Notes: generated by a model not told the origin, from the sequence alone. A DNA stretch of 64,000 nt from Agrobacterium albertimagni AOL15 (GCF_000300855.1 NZ_ALJF01000006.1:372001-436000); one strand, 5' to 3'. Shown: positions 18,133-29,498, numbered from the stretch's first letter. Made by a program: numbers and translations.

Positions 18133-19386
18133 GTGGCGCCTGTAATACTTGTGACCTTTGCCGGCCGGGAACACCGGATGCAGATCCTCAACAGCTATGT
18201 CCGCAAGGCCATGGCCGATGGTCTGATCGACGAATGGCATATCTGGGACTTCACCCGCGCGGCTGCCGATCACGAATGGGTCACGCGCGAATTCGGCCCG
18301 CTTCGCTTCATGAGCGACGCCGTCGGCTACCAGGCCTGCGGGACCGTCTCCGCCCGGTCTCCGCTGCGGATGGATGCGAGGATCAACAACGACCTGCATC
18401 TGGCGATTTTGCCAAAGCATGACCCGGACACCTTCTATGAGGTCGTCATTGGCGGCTGGAACAATCAGCAGTCCGTCATCCGTAAGGCGCCCCGTGCTCG
18501 GCTCAATGACGCCGACCGAGGCGATGCACCGACTGTATGGGCCAAGCTGACCCCGAGCGTGCTGTCGCCCGGCCGGGCAAACGAGGTCATCATTTCCATC
18601 GAACACTCGGGGACACCCGAGCTGACGGTCAACGGCGTCGTGCTTGGTCGCTGGCCAGACATCGCCCTGCCGGCTGGGGCCGACGTCATGGTCCGCGGCG
18701 GCTGGGGGGCCACGCTTGAACTCTGCCATGTCGACGCGCCGGTGCGCCGATACGTCGGGAATCCCGGCGAACAGATGCCGTATTTCCAAGCCTATCAGTA
18801 TTATGCCCGTCGCCTTGCCGATTTCGCCGACGCACTCTTCCTGAAATGCGACGACGACATCGTCTATCTGGATCTCGACGGCCTCGCTGGCTTCATCGAT
18901 CACCGCCGCAAGAACCCGCATTACTTCGTGACCTCGGCGAATGTCGTCAACAATGGCGTCTGCGCCCACTTCCAGCAGGTCTCCGGAGCGCTCCCCGCCT
19001 CGCTCGGCCATTTCGAGCGTCCACCGGGTGGCTTCGGCGGCACGCTCTGGACCGATCCAGACAAGGCCAACAAACTCCACGACTTCTTTCTGGCATCGCC
19101 GAACAAGGAGTTGCCGCTTCCCACCAAGGTCGTTGATTGGCAGGAGCGCCAGTCGATCAACTTCATCGGCTGGCTCGGCCGCGATCTGCAGCACATGGCG
19201 CTCGCCAAGGGCGATGACGAGAAGATGCTGACCGTCGACCTGCCGGCCTTCCTCGAACGTCCGACATGCATCTACTCTGACTTTACGGTCAGCCATCTGA
19301 GCTTCGGACCACAGGAGACCGGCGTCGACGTCAACCGTCTGATCGCCGCCTATGACAAGCTCATGCGCGAGAAGCTGTCAGCTTGA
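18133..19386 (+). CDS. Glycosyltransferase-like protein with inserted farnesoic-acid-methyltransferase-type (PF12248-like) domain
   Basis: A 417-residue protein. The first 20 residues (APVILVTFAGREHRMQILNS) and the later YFQAYQYYARRLADFADALF followed by LKCDDDIVYLDLDGL (acidic DDD at about 240-242) look like a nucleotide-sugar-dependent glycosyltransferase with a metal-binding DXD motif. Between them, about residues 81-200, lies a beta-rich segment with DLHLAIL and YEVVIGGWNNQQSVIRKA, which matches my memory of the so-called farnesoic acid O-methyltransferase domain, thought to bind rather than methylate. The GTG start used has GGGAGAGA just upstream; an ATG further up would overlap the OGT-like gene by 65 bases. 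It lies between the OGT-like gene and glf. Donor and acceptor are unknown. Confidence 0.7.
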   Translation: MAPVILVTFAGREHRMQILNSYVRKAMADGLIDEWHIWDFTRAAADHEWVTREFGPLRFMSDAVGYQACGTVSARSPLRMDARINNDLHLAILPKHDPDTFYEVVIGGWNNQQSVIRKAPRARLNDADRGDAPTVWAKLTPSVLSPGRANEVIISIEHSGTPELTVNGVVLGRWPDIALPAGADVMVRGGWGATLELCHVDAPVRRYVGNPGEQMPYFQAYQYYARRLADFADALFLKCDDDIVYLDLDGLAGFIDHRRKNPHYFVTSANVVNNGVCAHFQQVSGALPASLGHFERPPGGFGGTLWTDPDKANKLHDFFLASPNKELPLPTKVVDWQERQSINFIGWLGRDLQHMALAKGDDEKMLTVDLPAFLERPTCIYSDFTVSHLSFGPQETGVDVNRLIAAYDKLMREKLSA

Positions 19387-19397
19387 GTACTTCATGA

Positions 19398-20657
<1,260 letters not shown>

Positions 20658-20664
20658 TCCGAGA

Positions 20665-21660
20665 ATGACCATGACTGCCACCCCCATTCTCGTCGTCGGC
20701 GGCGCCGGCTATATCGGCTCGCACACCTGCCTTGCGCTTTCCGAGCGCGGCTATCTGCCTGTTGTCTATGACAACTTCACCTCGGGCCATCCGGAATTCG
20801 TCAAGTGGGGCCCGGCCGAACAAGGCGACATCCGGGACAAGGTGCGGCTGAAGGAAGTGCTTGCCAAGTACCAGCCGAAGGCTGCCATGCATTTCGCAGG
20901 CCTGATCGAGGTCGGACAGTCCTTCAAGGAGCCGGAGCACTTCTACGACGTCAACGTCTCGGGCACGCTGAGCCTGCTGCAGGCCTTGAGCGAAGCCGAT
21001 ATCCGCAACTTCGTCTTCTCCTCGACCTGCGCCACCTATGGCGCGCCGGAATATCTGCCGCTTGACGAAAAGCACGGCCAGAAGCCGATCAATCCTTACG
21101 GCCGCACGAAGCATATCGTTGAGCAGGCGCTCGGTGACCTCAACCTCTGCGGTCGCATGCGCTCCGTCATGCTGCGCTACTTCAACGCTGCCGGCGCCGA
21201 CTTCGAAGGCCGCATCGGCGAATGGCACTCGCCGGAAACCCATGCCATCCCGCTTGCGATCGAGACGGCTCTCGGACGGCGGGAATTCTTCTCGATCTTC
21301 GGCGAGGACTACGACACCCGCGACGGCACCTGCATCCGTGACTACATCCACGTCAACGATCTTGCCGACGCCCATGTCCGTGCCGTTGAATACCTGCTGA
21401 ACGGCGGCGAGACGATCGCCATCAACCTCGGCACCGGCAACGGCACGACTGTCAAGGAACTGATCACGGCCATCGAGAACGTTTCCGGCCGTCCGATGCC
21501 GATCAAGCGCACCGAGCGCCGCCCGGGCGATCCACCTGGCCTCGTCGCGAGCAACGCCCTTGCCCGCGAAGTTCTCGGCTGGGATCCCAAGCACGGCATC
21601 GACGACATCATTCGGTCGGCCTGGAAGTGGCACTCGACCTTCAACGGCCATTCCACCTGA
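20665..21660 (+). CDS. galE: UDP-glucose 4-epimerase
   Basis: A 331-residue short-chain dehydrogenase family enzyme interconverting UDP-glucose and UDP-galactose. Visible are the NAD-binding GGAGYIGSHTCLALSERGY, the SSTCATYG motif with the catalytic Ser/Thr, the active-site Tyr-x3-Lys in NPYGRTKHIVEQ, and the GDPPGLVASN sugar-binding region. Two ATG codons six bases apart could serve as start. It sits directly after glf and probably supplies its substrate. Rhizobial genomes often carry several galE-like genes for exopolysaccharide and lipopolysaccharide, so this copy may be dedicated to the local pathway. Confidence 0.95.
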   Translation: MTMTATPILVVGGAGYIGSHTCLALSERGYLPVVYDNFTSGHPEFVKWGPAEQGDIRDKVRLKEVLAKYQPKAAMHFAGLIEVGQSFKEPEHFYDVNVSGTLSLLQALSEADIRNFVFSSTCATYGAPEYLPLDEKHGQKPINPYGRTKHIVEQALGDLNLCGRMRSVMLRYFNAAGADFEGRIGEWHSPETHAIPLAIETALGRREFFSIFGEDYDTRDGTCIRDYIHVNDLADAHVRAVEYLLNGGETIAINLGTGNGTTVKELITAIENVSGRPMPIKRTERRPGDPPGLVASNALAREVLGWDPKHGIDDIIRSAWKWHSTFNGHST

Positions 21661-21787
21661 GGACGATTACCCGGCGATCGGACTTTCCCTAAAAAGGCGC
21701 GTGAACGGCCGGTACCGCTGGCTGGTGCCCCTTGACGCGCCGCGATCCTTCCGCTTTTCGTCGTGCAGATTTTGCGGAGCCAGAACC

Positions 21788-22588
21788 ATGCGCGACAGAC
21801 TGAAGACAATCCTCTCCTCCAACGCGTGGGAGCGGTTGATCATTGCGGTCATCCTGATCAATTCGGTCACTCTGGGCCTTGAGACGTCGCCCGCAGTGAT
21901 GCAGGTCATGGGGCCGCTGCTGGTGACGCTGGACCGGCTCATTCTTGCGATCTTCGTCATCGAAATCGCAGCCCGGCTCTACACCTTCCGGCTCGCCTTC
22001 TTCCGCGACCCCTGGAGCATTTTCGATTTCTCGATCGTCGCCATCGCGCTGATCCCGGCGACCGGCCCCTTCCAGGTCCTGCGCGCGCTGCGCGTCCTGC
22101 GTATCCTGCGCCTGATCTCCATCGTGCCCTCCCTGCGAAGGGTCATCGGCGGCCTCATTGCCGCCCTACCCGGCATGGGCTCGATCATCGTGCTCCTGTT
22201 CATGCTGTTTTATGTCGCGGCCGTCATGGCGACCAAGCTCTATGGCGCGACCTTCCCGGACTGGTTCGGCAATCTTGGTGCGTCGACCTATTCGCTCTTC
22301 CAGATCATGACGCTGGAAAGCTGGTCCATGGGCATCGTCCGGCCGGTGATGGAGGTCCATCCCTATGCCTGGCTGTTCTTCGTGCCCTTCATCCTGCTCA
22401 GCACCTATTCGGTCCTGAACCTCTTCATCGGTGTGATCGTCTCTGCCATGCAGGAACAGAGCATGGCCGACACTGACGCGGACCTGAAGACCTTGCATGT
22501 CGACAATGCCGAGCTGCTGCGGGAAATGCAGGCGCTGCGATCCGAAATCGCCGCGCTTCGGGCCGAGAGAACGGCAGCCGGCGCCTAA
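21788..22588 (+). CDS. Bacterial voltage-gated sodium channel (BacNav type)
   Basis: A 266-residue, six-segment ion channel subunit that would form homotetramers in the inner membrane. S4 (about 95-120) carries four gating arginines at three-residue spacing: R99, R102, R105 and R108. The pore loop TLESWSM (175-181) has the E-S-W-S selectivity filter of NavAb, which passes Na+. After S6 (NLFIGVIVSAMQEQSM) comes a C-terminal heptad-like coiled coil (about 235-262), typical of BacNav tetramerisation tails. Such channels are associated with motility, pH and osmotic responses in other bacteria. It follows galE by 127 bases and is probably a separate unit; no regulatory site is obvious. Confidence 0.93.
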   Translation: MRDRLKTILSSNAWERLIIAVILINSVTLGLETSPAVMQVMGPLLVTLDRLILAIFVIEIAARLYTFRLAFFRDPWSIFDFSIVAIALIPATGPFQVLRALRVLRILRLISIVPSLRRVIGGLIAALPGMGSIIVLLFMLFYVAAVMATKLYGATFPDWFGNLGASTYSLFQIMTLESWSMGIVRPVMEVHPYAWLFFVPFILLSTYSVLNLFIGVIVSAMQEQSMADTDADLKTLHVDNAELLREMQALRSEIAALRAERTAAGA

Positions 22589-22615
22589 ATCGAAGTCACC
22601 AATGATTGCCGGGCT

Positions 22616-24238
<1,623 letters not shown>

Positions 24239-24408
24239 GGACAAGGGCGCCTGCTGGAAATCGGCGCCCTTATGGCATGTCGAAGCCCACCTGTCCCCTG
24301 CTTTTGTTGCACGGCGGCATCGCGACTGCGCCGGAAAGCCACGGGAACGCCACGCTGGTTGCAAGAGCGTGCCGAAAGCGCGAAAAGACCTGACGCAAGG
24401 ACGACAGC

Positions 24409-24798
24409 ATGAGTGACGAGACGATAACCCTCTACGAAGCGATCGGCGGCGATGCGACCGTCAAGGCGCTGACGCGGCGGTTCTATGAACTGATGGACAC
24501 GCTGCCCGAGGCCGCCCATTGCCGGGCTGTGCATCCACCGGATCTCTCCGGGAGCGAAGAGAAGTTCTACGACTACATGACGGGCTATCTCGGTGGTCCG
24601 CCCATCTACATGCAGAAACGCGGCCATCCGATGCTGCGACGTCGCCATTTCGTGGCAGAAATCGGCCCGCTGGAACGGGACGAATGGCTCTTGTGCTTCC
24701 GCCGCGCGCTGGATGAAACCGTCGCCCATCGGAAGCTGCGGGAACTCATCTGGCCGCCGATAGAGAAGCTGGCCTTTCACATGCAGAACAAGGAATGA
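24409..24798 (+). CDS. Group II truncated haemoglobin
   Basis: A 129-residue 2-on-2 globin. TLYEAIGGDATVKALTRRFY holds the N-terminal helix and the distal-pocket Tyr26 (B10); GYLGGPPIYMQKRGHPMLRR contains the conserved E-F glycine motif; His80 is the proximal ligand, and Trp93 (G8) is the residue diagnostic of group II (trHbO). These proteins bind O2 and react with nitric oxide or peroxides. The downstream DUF423 gene begins within nine bases of its stop, so the two are co-transcribed. No FNR-type site is seen directly upstream. Confidence 0.92.
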   Translation: MSDETITLYEAIGGDATVKALTRRFYELMDTLPEAAHCRAVHPPDLSGSEEKFYDYMTGYLGGPPIYMQKRGHPMLRRRHFVAEIGPLERDEWLLCFRRALDETVAHRKLRELIWPPIEKLAFHMQNKE

Positions 24799-24803
24799 CG
24801 GAA

Positions 24804-25169
24804 ATGGCGAGCGTACAGAGTTACCGCTGGGCGACCGTCGCGGCTGGACTGATGGGGGCTGCCGGTGTTGGACTGGCCGCAGCCGCCAGTCACGCGGGCG
24901 GCGAAGCGCTTCTGCGCCCGGCCTCGACGATCTGTCTCGCCCATGCCCCGGCACTCGTTGCACTCTCCATCGCCGGAGACCGGGTCAGACTGGCTGCACT
25001 GGTAGCGGTCGGCATGACACTCGGCACGGTGCTGTTTTCAGGCGATCTGGTAGCCCGGCACTTCATCGGCAGCGGGCTCTTTCCGATGGCGGCACCCACA
25101 GGTGGGGTGACGCTCATCGTATCGTGGCTGCTGCTCTGCGCAGGAGCTTTGGCTCCGGGGCGCAACTGA
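24804..25169 (+). CDS. DUF423-like small membrane protein
   Basis: About 121 residues with four hydrophobic segments. The glycine/alanine-rich first segment (VAAGLMGAAGVGLAAAASHA) resembles the DUF423/YgdD family of inner-membrane proteins of unknown function. AAGGA lies about nine bases upstream of the ATG used; an ATG nine bases earlier overlaps the globin stop. Its pairing with the globin gene suggests shared regulation, but nothing indicates a joint function. Confidence 0.7.
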   Translation: MASVQSYRWATVAAGLMGAAGVGLAAAASHAGGEALLRPASTICLAHAPALVALSIAGDRVRLAALVAVGMTLGTVLFSGDLVARHFIGSGLFPMAAPTGGVTLIVSWLLLCAGALAPGRN

Positions 25170-25238
25170 CGCCAATCAACCTCCACTGGAGGACGAGGCT
25201 TCGGCATCAGCGCCCCAAAAATACTGTGATGGTTTGGC

Positions 25239-25634
25239 TCAATGGGCCAGGGTAGCCGAAACGGTACCACCGAACATCAGCAGATTTCCGTGGGGATCGC
25301 GGATGTGGAAACGCACCGTTCCGCCGCACTCTCCCGAATTGTCCGAAGGACGGATCGCCTCGATGCCGCGATCGCAGAAGTCCCGGTAGATCTCCGTCGG
25401 CGCTTCGGCCCTGAAGAACACAGAGCTGTTCTGGCACTGGAGTGGATCGTCGCTCAGCCAGAAATGCAGTTCCATTCCGCCGCGGCGCACGACGAGGTAA
25501 TCAAGCCCATCGAAGCCGACATCCTCGAAACCGAGCGTATCGACGTAGAAATTGCGTGTTTCCGAAAGATTGAGGGATGGGAGGATGGGCACGGCGTTGA
25601 GGATCGTCTTCGCAACAGGTTGCTGGGCGTTCAT
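25239..25634 (-). CDS. VOC family protein (glyoxalase/bleomycin-resistance fold)
   Basis: A 131-residue protein with paired beta-alpha-beta-beta-beta halves of the vicinal oxygen chelate fold: ILPSLNLSETRNFYVDTLGF at the N-terminus, MELHFWLSDD in the middle, and VRFHIRDPHGNLLMFGG at the end. The closest general resemblance is to the bleomycin-resistance (ligand-sequestering) group rather than to an enzyme with a full metal site. It may be last in an operon with the DUF2325 gene and a small unknown protein. The start is set at MNAQQPVAK, where VOC similarity begins. Confidence 0.82.
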   Translation of the reverse strand: MNAQQPVAKTILNAVPILPSLNLSETRNFYVDTLGFEDVGFDGLDYLVVRRGGMELHFWLSDDPLQCQNSSVFFRAEAPTEIYRDFCDRGIEAIRPSDNSGECGGTVRFHIRDPHGNLLMFGGTVSATLAH

Positions 25635-25680
25635 GCGGAAAGTTCCTCTGGTTCCCGCATGAGATTGGCTGACGAAACGG

Positions 25681-25947
25681 CTACGACCTTGCGTTGGCGT
25701 TTCGCTGCCATCTTGGCGCGGGAAAATCGATAACAAGGGCGGGGGCCCGGTTCAATTCTGCGTACATGGTAGCAGGTTTGCGCTCGTGCAAGCCCGGCAA
25801 AGTGACGATTTCGCAATTCATCACTTCACTTTCCTGAGAGCGTTGCAACATTGCCTCGGCGAGTTCCGGAAGGAGTCCCTCGCCGCGCTGACGTGCAAGC
25901 TCTTGGAACGAGCTGATGCCACCCTTGTCTGACCCGTCCCTGCTCAT
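25681..25947 (-). CDS. Small protein of unknown function, coupled to the DUF2325 gene
   Basis: An 88-residue frame whose ATG overlaps the stop of the DUF2325 gene by four bases (ATGA), an arrangement that favours real, translationally coupled expression. The first half is helical and charged (SFQELARQRGEGLLPELAEA); no motif, signal or membrane segment is recognised. The gap to the VOC gene is 46 bases. I cannot assign a function. It could still be a chance frame. Confidence 0.45.
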   Translation of the reverse strand: MSRDGSDKGGISSFQELARQRGEGLLPELAEAMLQRSQESEVMNCEIVTLPGLHERKPATMYAELNRAPALVIDFPAPRWQRNANARS

Positions 25948-26339
25948 GCTTCGGCATTCCTTTCATTCAGCGTTTGCAACGCGCGCTCGAGACTGGATTT
26001 CGAGCCGTTTCGCAGCGGAATGAAAGTCTTTCCGAACTTCTTGCAACCGCTCTTCACGCGCAGACAAGCATCGTGACTGATACAGTCGATAGGGCAGAAG
26101 ACGCAGTCGACGGAGGGTAGCACCGTGTCGATACGTGAAACCGCTTCACGTAAACCCCCATCATGGTGAATTAGTTCCGCACCAAAATTGCTGGCGATCT
26201 GACGAAGATGGGCGACCTGGCAATCACGGCCCCCGACATACAGAAAGCTGCGAACTTCCGCTTGCGTTTTCGCGGTGGAGGCCGTCGCGGAAGCCTCCGC
26301 ACCCGACTTTTTCGCAGCCTGCTTCTTCTTCTTCGCCAT
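25944..26339 (-). CDS. DUF2325 domain-containing protein
   Basis: A 131-residue protein with a Lys/Ala-rich N-terminus (MAKKKKQAAKKSGAEASA, probably disordered or nucleic-acid-facing) and a DUF2325 domain from about residue 38: FLYVGGRDCQVAHLR, LIHHDGGLREA, CVFCPIDCISHDAC and CKKFGKTFIPLRNGSKSSL. Four cysteines (in CVFC, IDC and DAC) could bind a metal or be redox-active. Family members are small cytoplasmic proteins of unknown function. GGAGA precedes the ATG. It heads a possible three-gene unit. Confidence 0.85.
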   Translation of the reverse strand: MAKKKKQAAKKSGAEASATASTAKTQAEVRSFLYVGGRDCQVAHLRQIASNFGAELIHHDGGLREAVSRIDTVLPSVDCVFCPIDCISHDACLRVKSGCKKFGKTFIPLRNGSKSSLERALQTLNERNAEA

Positions 26340-26554
26340 GACGTCCCGTCTCCTCAATTCCGATCAGAGGCAGCGGTTGCGAGCCTCAGGTGGACAGGCA
26401 TACAAAACATGACAAAAAGAGTAAAGTATATAGTTGAAGTTCTCAGTCATGTTTTCACTGGCACAGATGCGACCCGACCCGAACATCTCGTCCGGGATTG
26501 ACGGCAATCAACTTCCCCTGATTTTCAGGGGATCCACGGCGCTCATGGCAATTT

Positions 26555-26570
26555 TTTACCGTTTGATAAA
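26555..26570 (+). promoter_or_regulatory. Possible weak RutR-like operator upstream of preT
   Basis: TTTACCGTTTGATAAA matches 10 of 14 defined positions of the RutR consensus TTGACCA-N2-TGGTCAA and shares the half-site TTTACC with the better site between rutR and the ureidopropionase gene. It lies 58 bases before the preT start. It could be chance in an AT-rich promoter. Confidence 0.35.
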
Positions 26571-26628
26571 ACTTTGTTCCTGAGTTACCTTTCTCTGCAT
26601 CGCTTCGAATATAAAAGAGGGAACTGCG

Positions 26629-27990
26629 ATGCGAAGACTGGAACCAGGCCTCAAGGCCGGGCGGCTTGACGCTGCCGATTATGCAAAGAATTTCTCCGAC
26701 CTGCATCCCCGCCTCGGCGGCCATGAGGCGCTCGTTGCGTCCGACAGATGCTACTTCTGTCACGACGCGCCCTGTATGACGGCCTGTCCCACCGCCATCG
26801 ATATCCCGATGTTCATCCGGCAGATATCGACTGGCAATCCGCTCGGCGCCGCCAAGACAATTTTCGACCAGAACATTCTCGGCGGCATGTGCGCCCGCGT
26901 CTGTCCCACCGAAACGCTCTGCGAGGAAGCCTGCGTGCGCAACACGGCGGAAGAGCGCCCGGTCGAAATCGGCCGCCTGCAACGTTACGCCACCGATATC
27001 GCCATCGAAGAGGGTCGCCAGTTCTACCGTCCGGCCGCCTCAACCGGTCGCACGGTCGGCATCGTTGGCGCAGGCCCCGCAGGCCTTGCAGCAGCCCATC
27101 GCCTTGCCATGCACGGCCACCAGGTCACCATCTACGAAGCGAAGGACAAGGCCGGCGGTCTGAACGAATACGGCATTGCGGCCTACAAGACACCCAACGA
27201 TTTCGCCCAGAAGGAAGTCGACTATATCCTGTCGCTCGGCAATATCGATGTGCTGGATGGCCAGATGATGGGCCGTGACTTCACGCTCGGCGACCTCCAG
27301 GCGAAACACGACGCCGTCTTCCTCGGTGCGGGTCTCGGCAACGTCAACGGGCTGAACATCCCAGGTGCCAAGATCAATGGCGTGCTCGATGCCGTCGAAT
27401 TCATCGCCCATCTGCGCCAGGCGGATAACAAGGCCGACGTGCCCGTCGGCCGCGACGTGGTCGTCATCGGCGGCGGCATGACCGCGATCGACGCTGCCGT
27501 GCAGGCAAAGCTGCTCGGCGCCGAAAACGTCACGATCTGCTATCGCCGCGGCAAGGAACACATGAACGCCTCGGAATTCGAGCAGGATCTGGCGACCTCC
27601 AAGGGCGTTCACATCCGCCACTGGCTGCAGCCGAAGGAAGTCGCCCATCACGGCGGCCATTGCTCGGCGATCACCTTCGAATACACCCATCTCGAAAACG
27701 GCATGATGAAGGGCACCGGCCACACGACCGAGATCAAGGCCGACCAGATTCTGGTCGCCATAGGTCAGAAACTCGATGGCCAGGGTCTGGACGGACTGAA
27801 GCTCGAAGGCGGCAAGATCGCCATCGATACCGAAGGCCGGACCTCTATCCCGGGCGTCTGGGCCGGCGGCGACTGCGCCTTCGGAGGCCAGGACCTGACG
27901 GTCTCTGCCGTCGCCATGGGCCGCGATGCGGCCGAAAGCATCAACCGCTCTCTCGCCGTCATGACGGCGGGCGCAACCGCCGTCGCATGA
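26629..27990 (+). CDS. preT: Dihydropyrimidine dehydrogenase, FAD/NAD subunit
   Basis: A 453-residue flavoprotein supplying electrons to PreA for reduction of uracil and thymine to their 5,6-dihydro forms. The N-terminal helical domain binds two Fe-S clusters through cysteines in DRCYFCHDAPCMTACPTA and GGMCARVCPTETLCEEACVR; FAD binding is at VGIVGAGPAGLAAAHRLA and NAD(P)H binding at VVVIGGGMTAIDAAVQA. The layout matches the N-terminal half of eukaryotic DPD and bacterial PreT. preA follows 27 bases downstream, so they form one unit, as the two-subunit enzyme requires. GAGGGAACTGCG precedes the ATG. A weak RutR-like sequence lies just upstream. Confidence 0.93.
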   Translation: MRRLEPGLKAGRLDAADYAKNFSDLHPRLGGHEALVASDRCYFCHDAPCMTACPTAIDIPMFIRQISTGNPLGAAKTIFDQNILGGMCARVCPTETLCEEACVRNTAEERPVEIGRLQRYATDIAIEEGRQFYRPAASTGRTVGIVGAGPAGLAAAHRLAMHGHQVTIYEAKDKAGGLNEYGIAAYKTPNDFAQKEVDYILSLGNIDVLDGQMMGRDFTLGDLQAKHDAVFLGAGLGNVNGLNIPGAKINGVLDAVEFIAHLRQADNKADVPVGRDVVVIGGGMTAIDAAVQAKLLGAENVTICYRRGKEHMNASEFEQDLATSKGVHIRHWLQPKEVAHHGGHCSAITFEYTHLENGMMKGTGHTTEIKADQILVAIGQKLDGQGLDGLKLEGGKIAIDTEGRTSIPGVWAGGDCAFGGQDLTVSAVAMGRDAAESINRSLAVMTAGATAVA

Positions 27991-28017
27991 CGCATCGCTC
28001 TCGAGAGGATTTGAACA

Positions 28018-29331
28018 ATGGCTGATCTGAGAAACAACTTCGTCGGCATCAAGTCGCCCAACCCCTTCTGGCTGGCTTCCGCTCCACCAACCGACAAGGC
28101 CTACAATGTCGAGCGCGCCTTCAAGGCAGGCTGGGGCGGCGTCGTCTGGAAGACGCTCGGCTCGGAAGGACCACCGGTCGTCAACGTCAACGGCCCGCGC
28201 TACGGCGCGATCTGGGGTGCTGACCGCAGGCTTCTCGGCCTCAACAACATCGAGCTGATCACCGACCGCCCCCTGCAGATAAACCTGCAGGAAATGAAGA
28301 TGGTGAAGAAGAACTGGCCGGACCGGGCGCTTGTCGCCTCGATCATGGTCCCCTGCGTCGAGGAAGAGTGGAAGGCGATCCTGCCGCTCGTCGAAGAGAC
28401 CGGCGCTGACGGCATCGAACTCAACTTCGGCTGTCCGCACGGCATGTCCGAGCGCGGCATGGGCGCCGCCGTCGGGCAAGTGCCGGAATACATCGAAATG
28501 GTCGTGCGCTGGTGCAAGCAATACACCCGCATGCCCGTCATCACCAAGCTGACGCCGAATATCGCCGATATCCGTAAGCCCGCGCGTGCGGCGAAGGCCG
28601 GCGGCACGGATGCCGTCTCGCTGATCAACACGATAAACTCGATCGTATCGGTTGATCTCGACAGCTTTGCCCCCTCGCCCACCGTCGGCGGCAAGGGCAC
28701 CCATGGCGGTTATTGCGGCCCGGCCGTCAAGCCGATCGCACTCAACATGGTCGCCGAAATCGCCCGCGATCCGGAAACATATGGCCTGCCAATTTCGGGC
28801 ATCGGTGGTGTCACCACCTGGCGCGATGCGGCAGAATTCCTGGCGCTCGGTGCCGGCAATGTCCAGGTCTGCACGGCCGCCATGACCTACGGCTTCAAGA
28901 TCGTCCAGGAGATGATATCAGGCCTCAACGACTGGATGGATGCCAAGGGTCACCAAAGCCTCGACGATATCTGCGGCCGCGCCGTGCCGAACGTCACCGA
29001 TTGGCAGTATCTCAACCTGAACTACATCGCCAAGGCCCATATCGACCAGGACGCCTGCATCAAATGCGGCCGCTGCCACATCGCCTGCGAGGACACGTCT
29101 CACCAGGCGATCACCAACATGGTCAACGGCGTCAGGCATTTCGAGGTGATGGAAGACGAATGCGTCGGCTGCAATCTCTGCGTCAACGTCTGTCCGGTGG
29201 AGAATTGCATCACGATGGTCGAACTGCCGACCGGCACGCTCGATCAGCGCACCGGCAAACCGGTCGATCCGAACTATGCAAACTGGACGACCCATCCGAA
29301 CAACCCGATGGCCGTGCAGGCCGCAGAATAG
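28018..29331 (+). CDS. preA: Dihydropyrimidine dehydrogenase, catalytic subunit
   Basis: A 437-residue protein with an N-terminal FMN-binding TIM barrel like dihydroorotate dehydrogenase and two C-terminal [4Fe-4S] ferredoxin motifs (ACIKCGRCHIAC; CVGCNLCVNVCPVENC). The substrate loop reads ELNFGCPHGMSERGMGAAVG; at the position where mammalian DPD has its catalytic cysteine (LACGQ) this protein has Val152 (AAVGQ). Bacterial PreA proteins, as I recall them, also lack that cysteine, so this is not a sign of inactivity by itself. With PreT it performs step one of the reductive pyrimidine pathway; hydA and the ureidopropionase gene further along do steps two and three. Confidence 0.93.
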   Translation: MADLRNNFVGIKSPNPFWLASAPPTDKAYNVERAFKAGWGGVVWKTLGSEGPPVVNVNGPRYGAIWGADRRLLGLNNIELITDRPLQINLQEMKMVKKNWPDRALVASIMVPCVEEEWKAILPLVEETGADGIELNFGCPHGMSERGMGAAVGQVPEYIEMVVRWCKQYTRMPVITKLTPNIADIRKPARAAKAGGTDAVSLINTINSIVSVDLDSFAPSPTVGGKGTHGGYCGPAVKPIALNMVAEIARDPETYGLPISGIGGVTTWRDAAEFLALGAGNVQVCTAAMTYGFKIVQEMISGLNDWMDAKGHQSLDDICGRAVPNVTDWQYLNLNYIAKAHIDQDACIKCGRCHIACEDTSHQAITNMVNGVRHFEVMEDECVGCNLCVNVCPVENCITMVELPTGTLDQRTGKPVDPNYANWTTHPNNPMAVQAAE

Positions 29332-29345
29332 TCTCGATGAAGCAA

Positions 29346-29369
29346 ATCCGGCCCGCTTGCGGGCCGGAT
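29346..29369 (+). terminator. Possible terminator after preTA
   Basis: A perfect nine-base-pair stem, ATCCGGCCC with GGGCCGGAT, and a six-base loop, 14 bases after the preA stop. The following bases lack a T run, so it may act as an RNA-stabilising hairpin rather than a strong terminator. Confidence 0.5.
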
Positions 29370-29498
29370 ACGGTTTGACAAAAGAAAAACTCGAACTTTC
29401 GCCCAGCCCTTCAGAAATTATTCAGCGCTATACTCCACCATCCCGCCATCGGCACTGACCGCACTTGCGTCAGGCCGGGCCAGCCGGGCAAGGAGACC

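Noticed and set aside
15984..18191. Long open frame on the minus strand opposite the OGT-like gene
   Set aside because: It has no protein-family character and mirrors the codon pattern of the real gene, whose GT41 motifs are clear.
27040..28704. A 554-residue minus-strand frame opposite preTA
   Set aside because: It covers parts of two well-identified genes on the other strand and shows no motif of its own.
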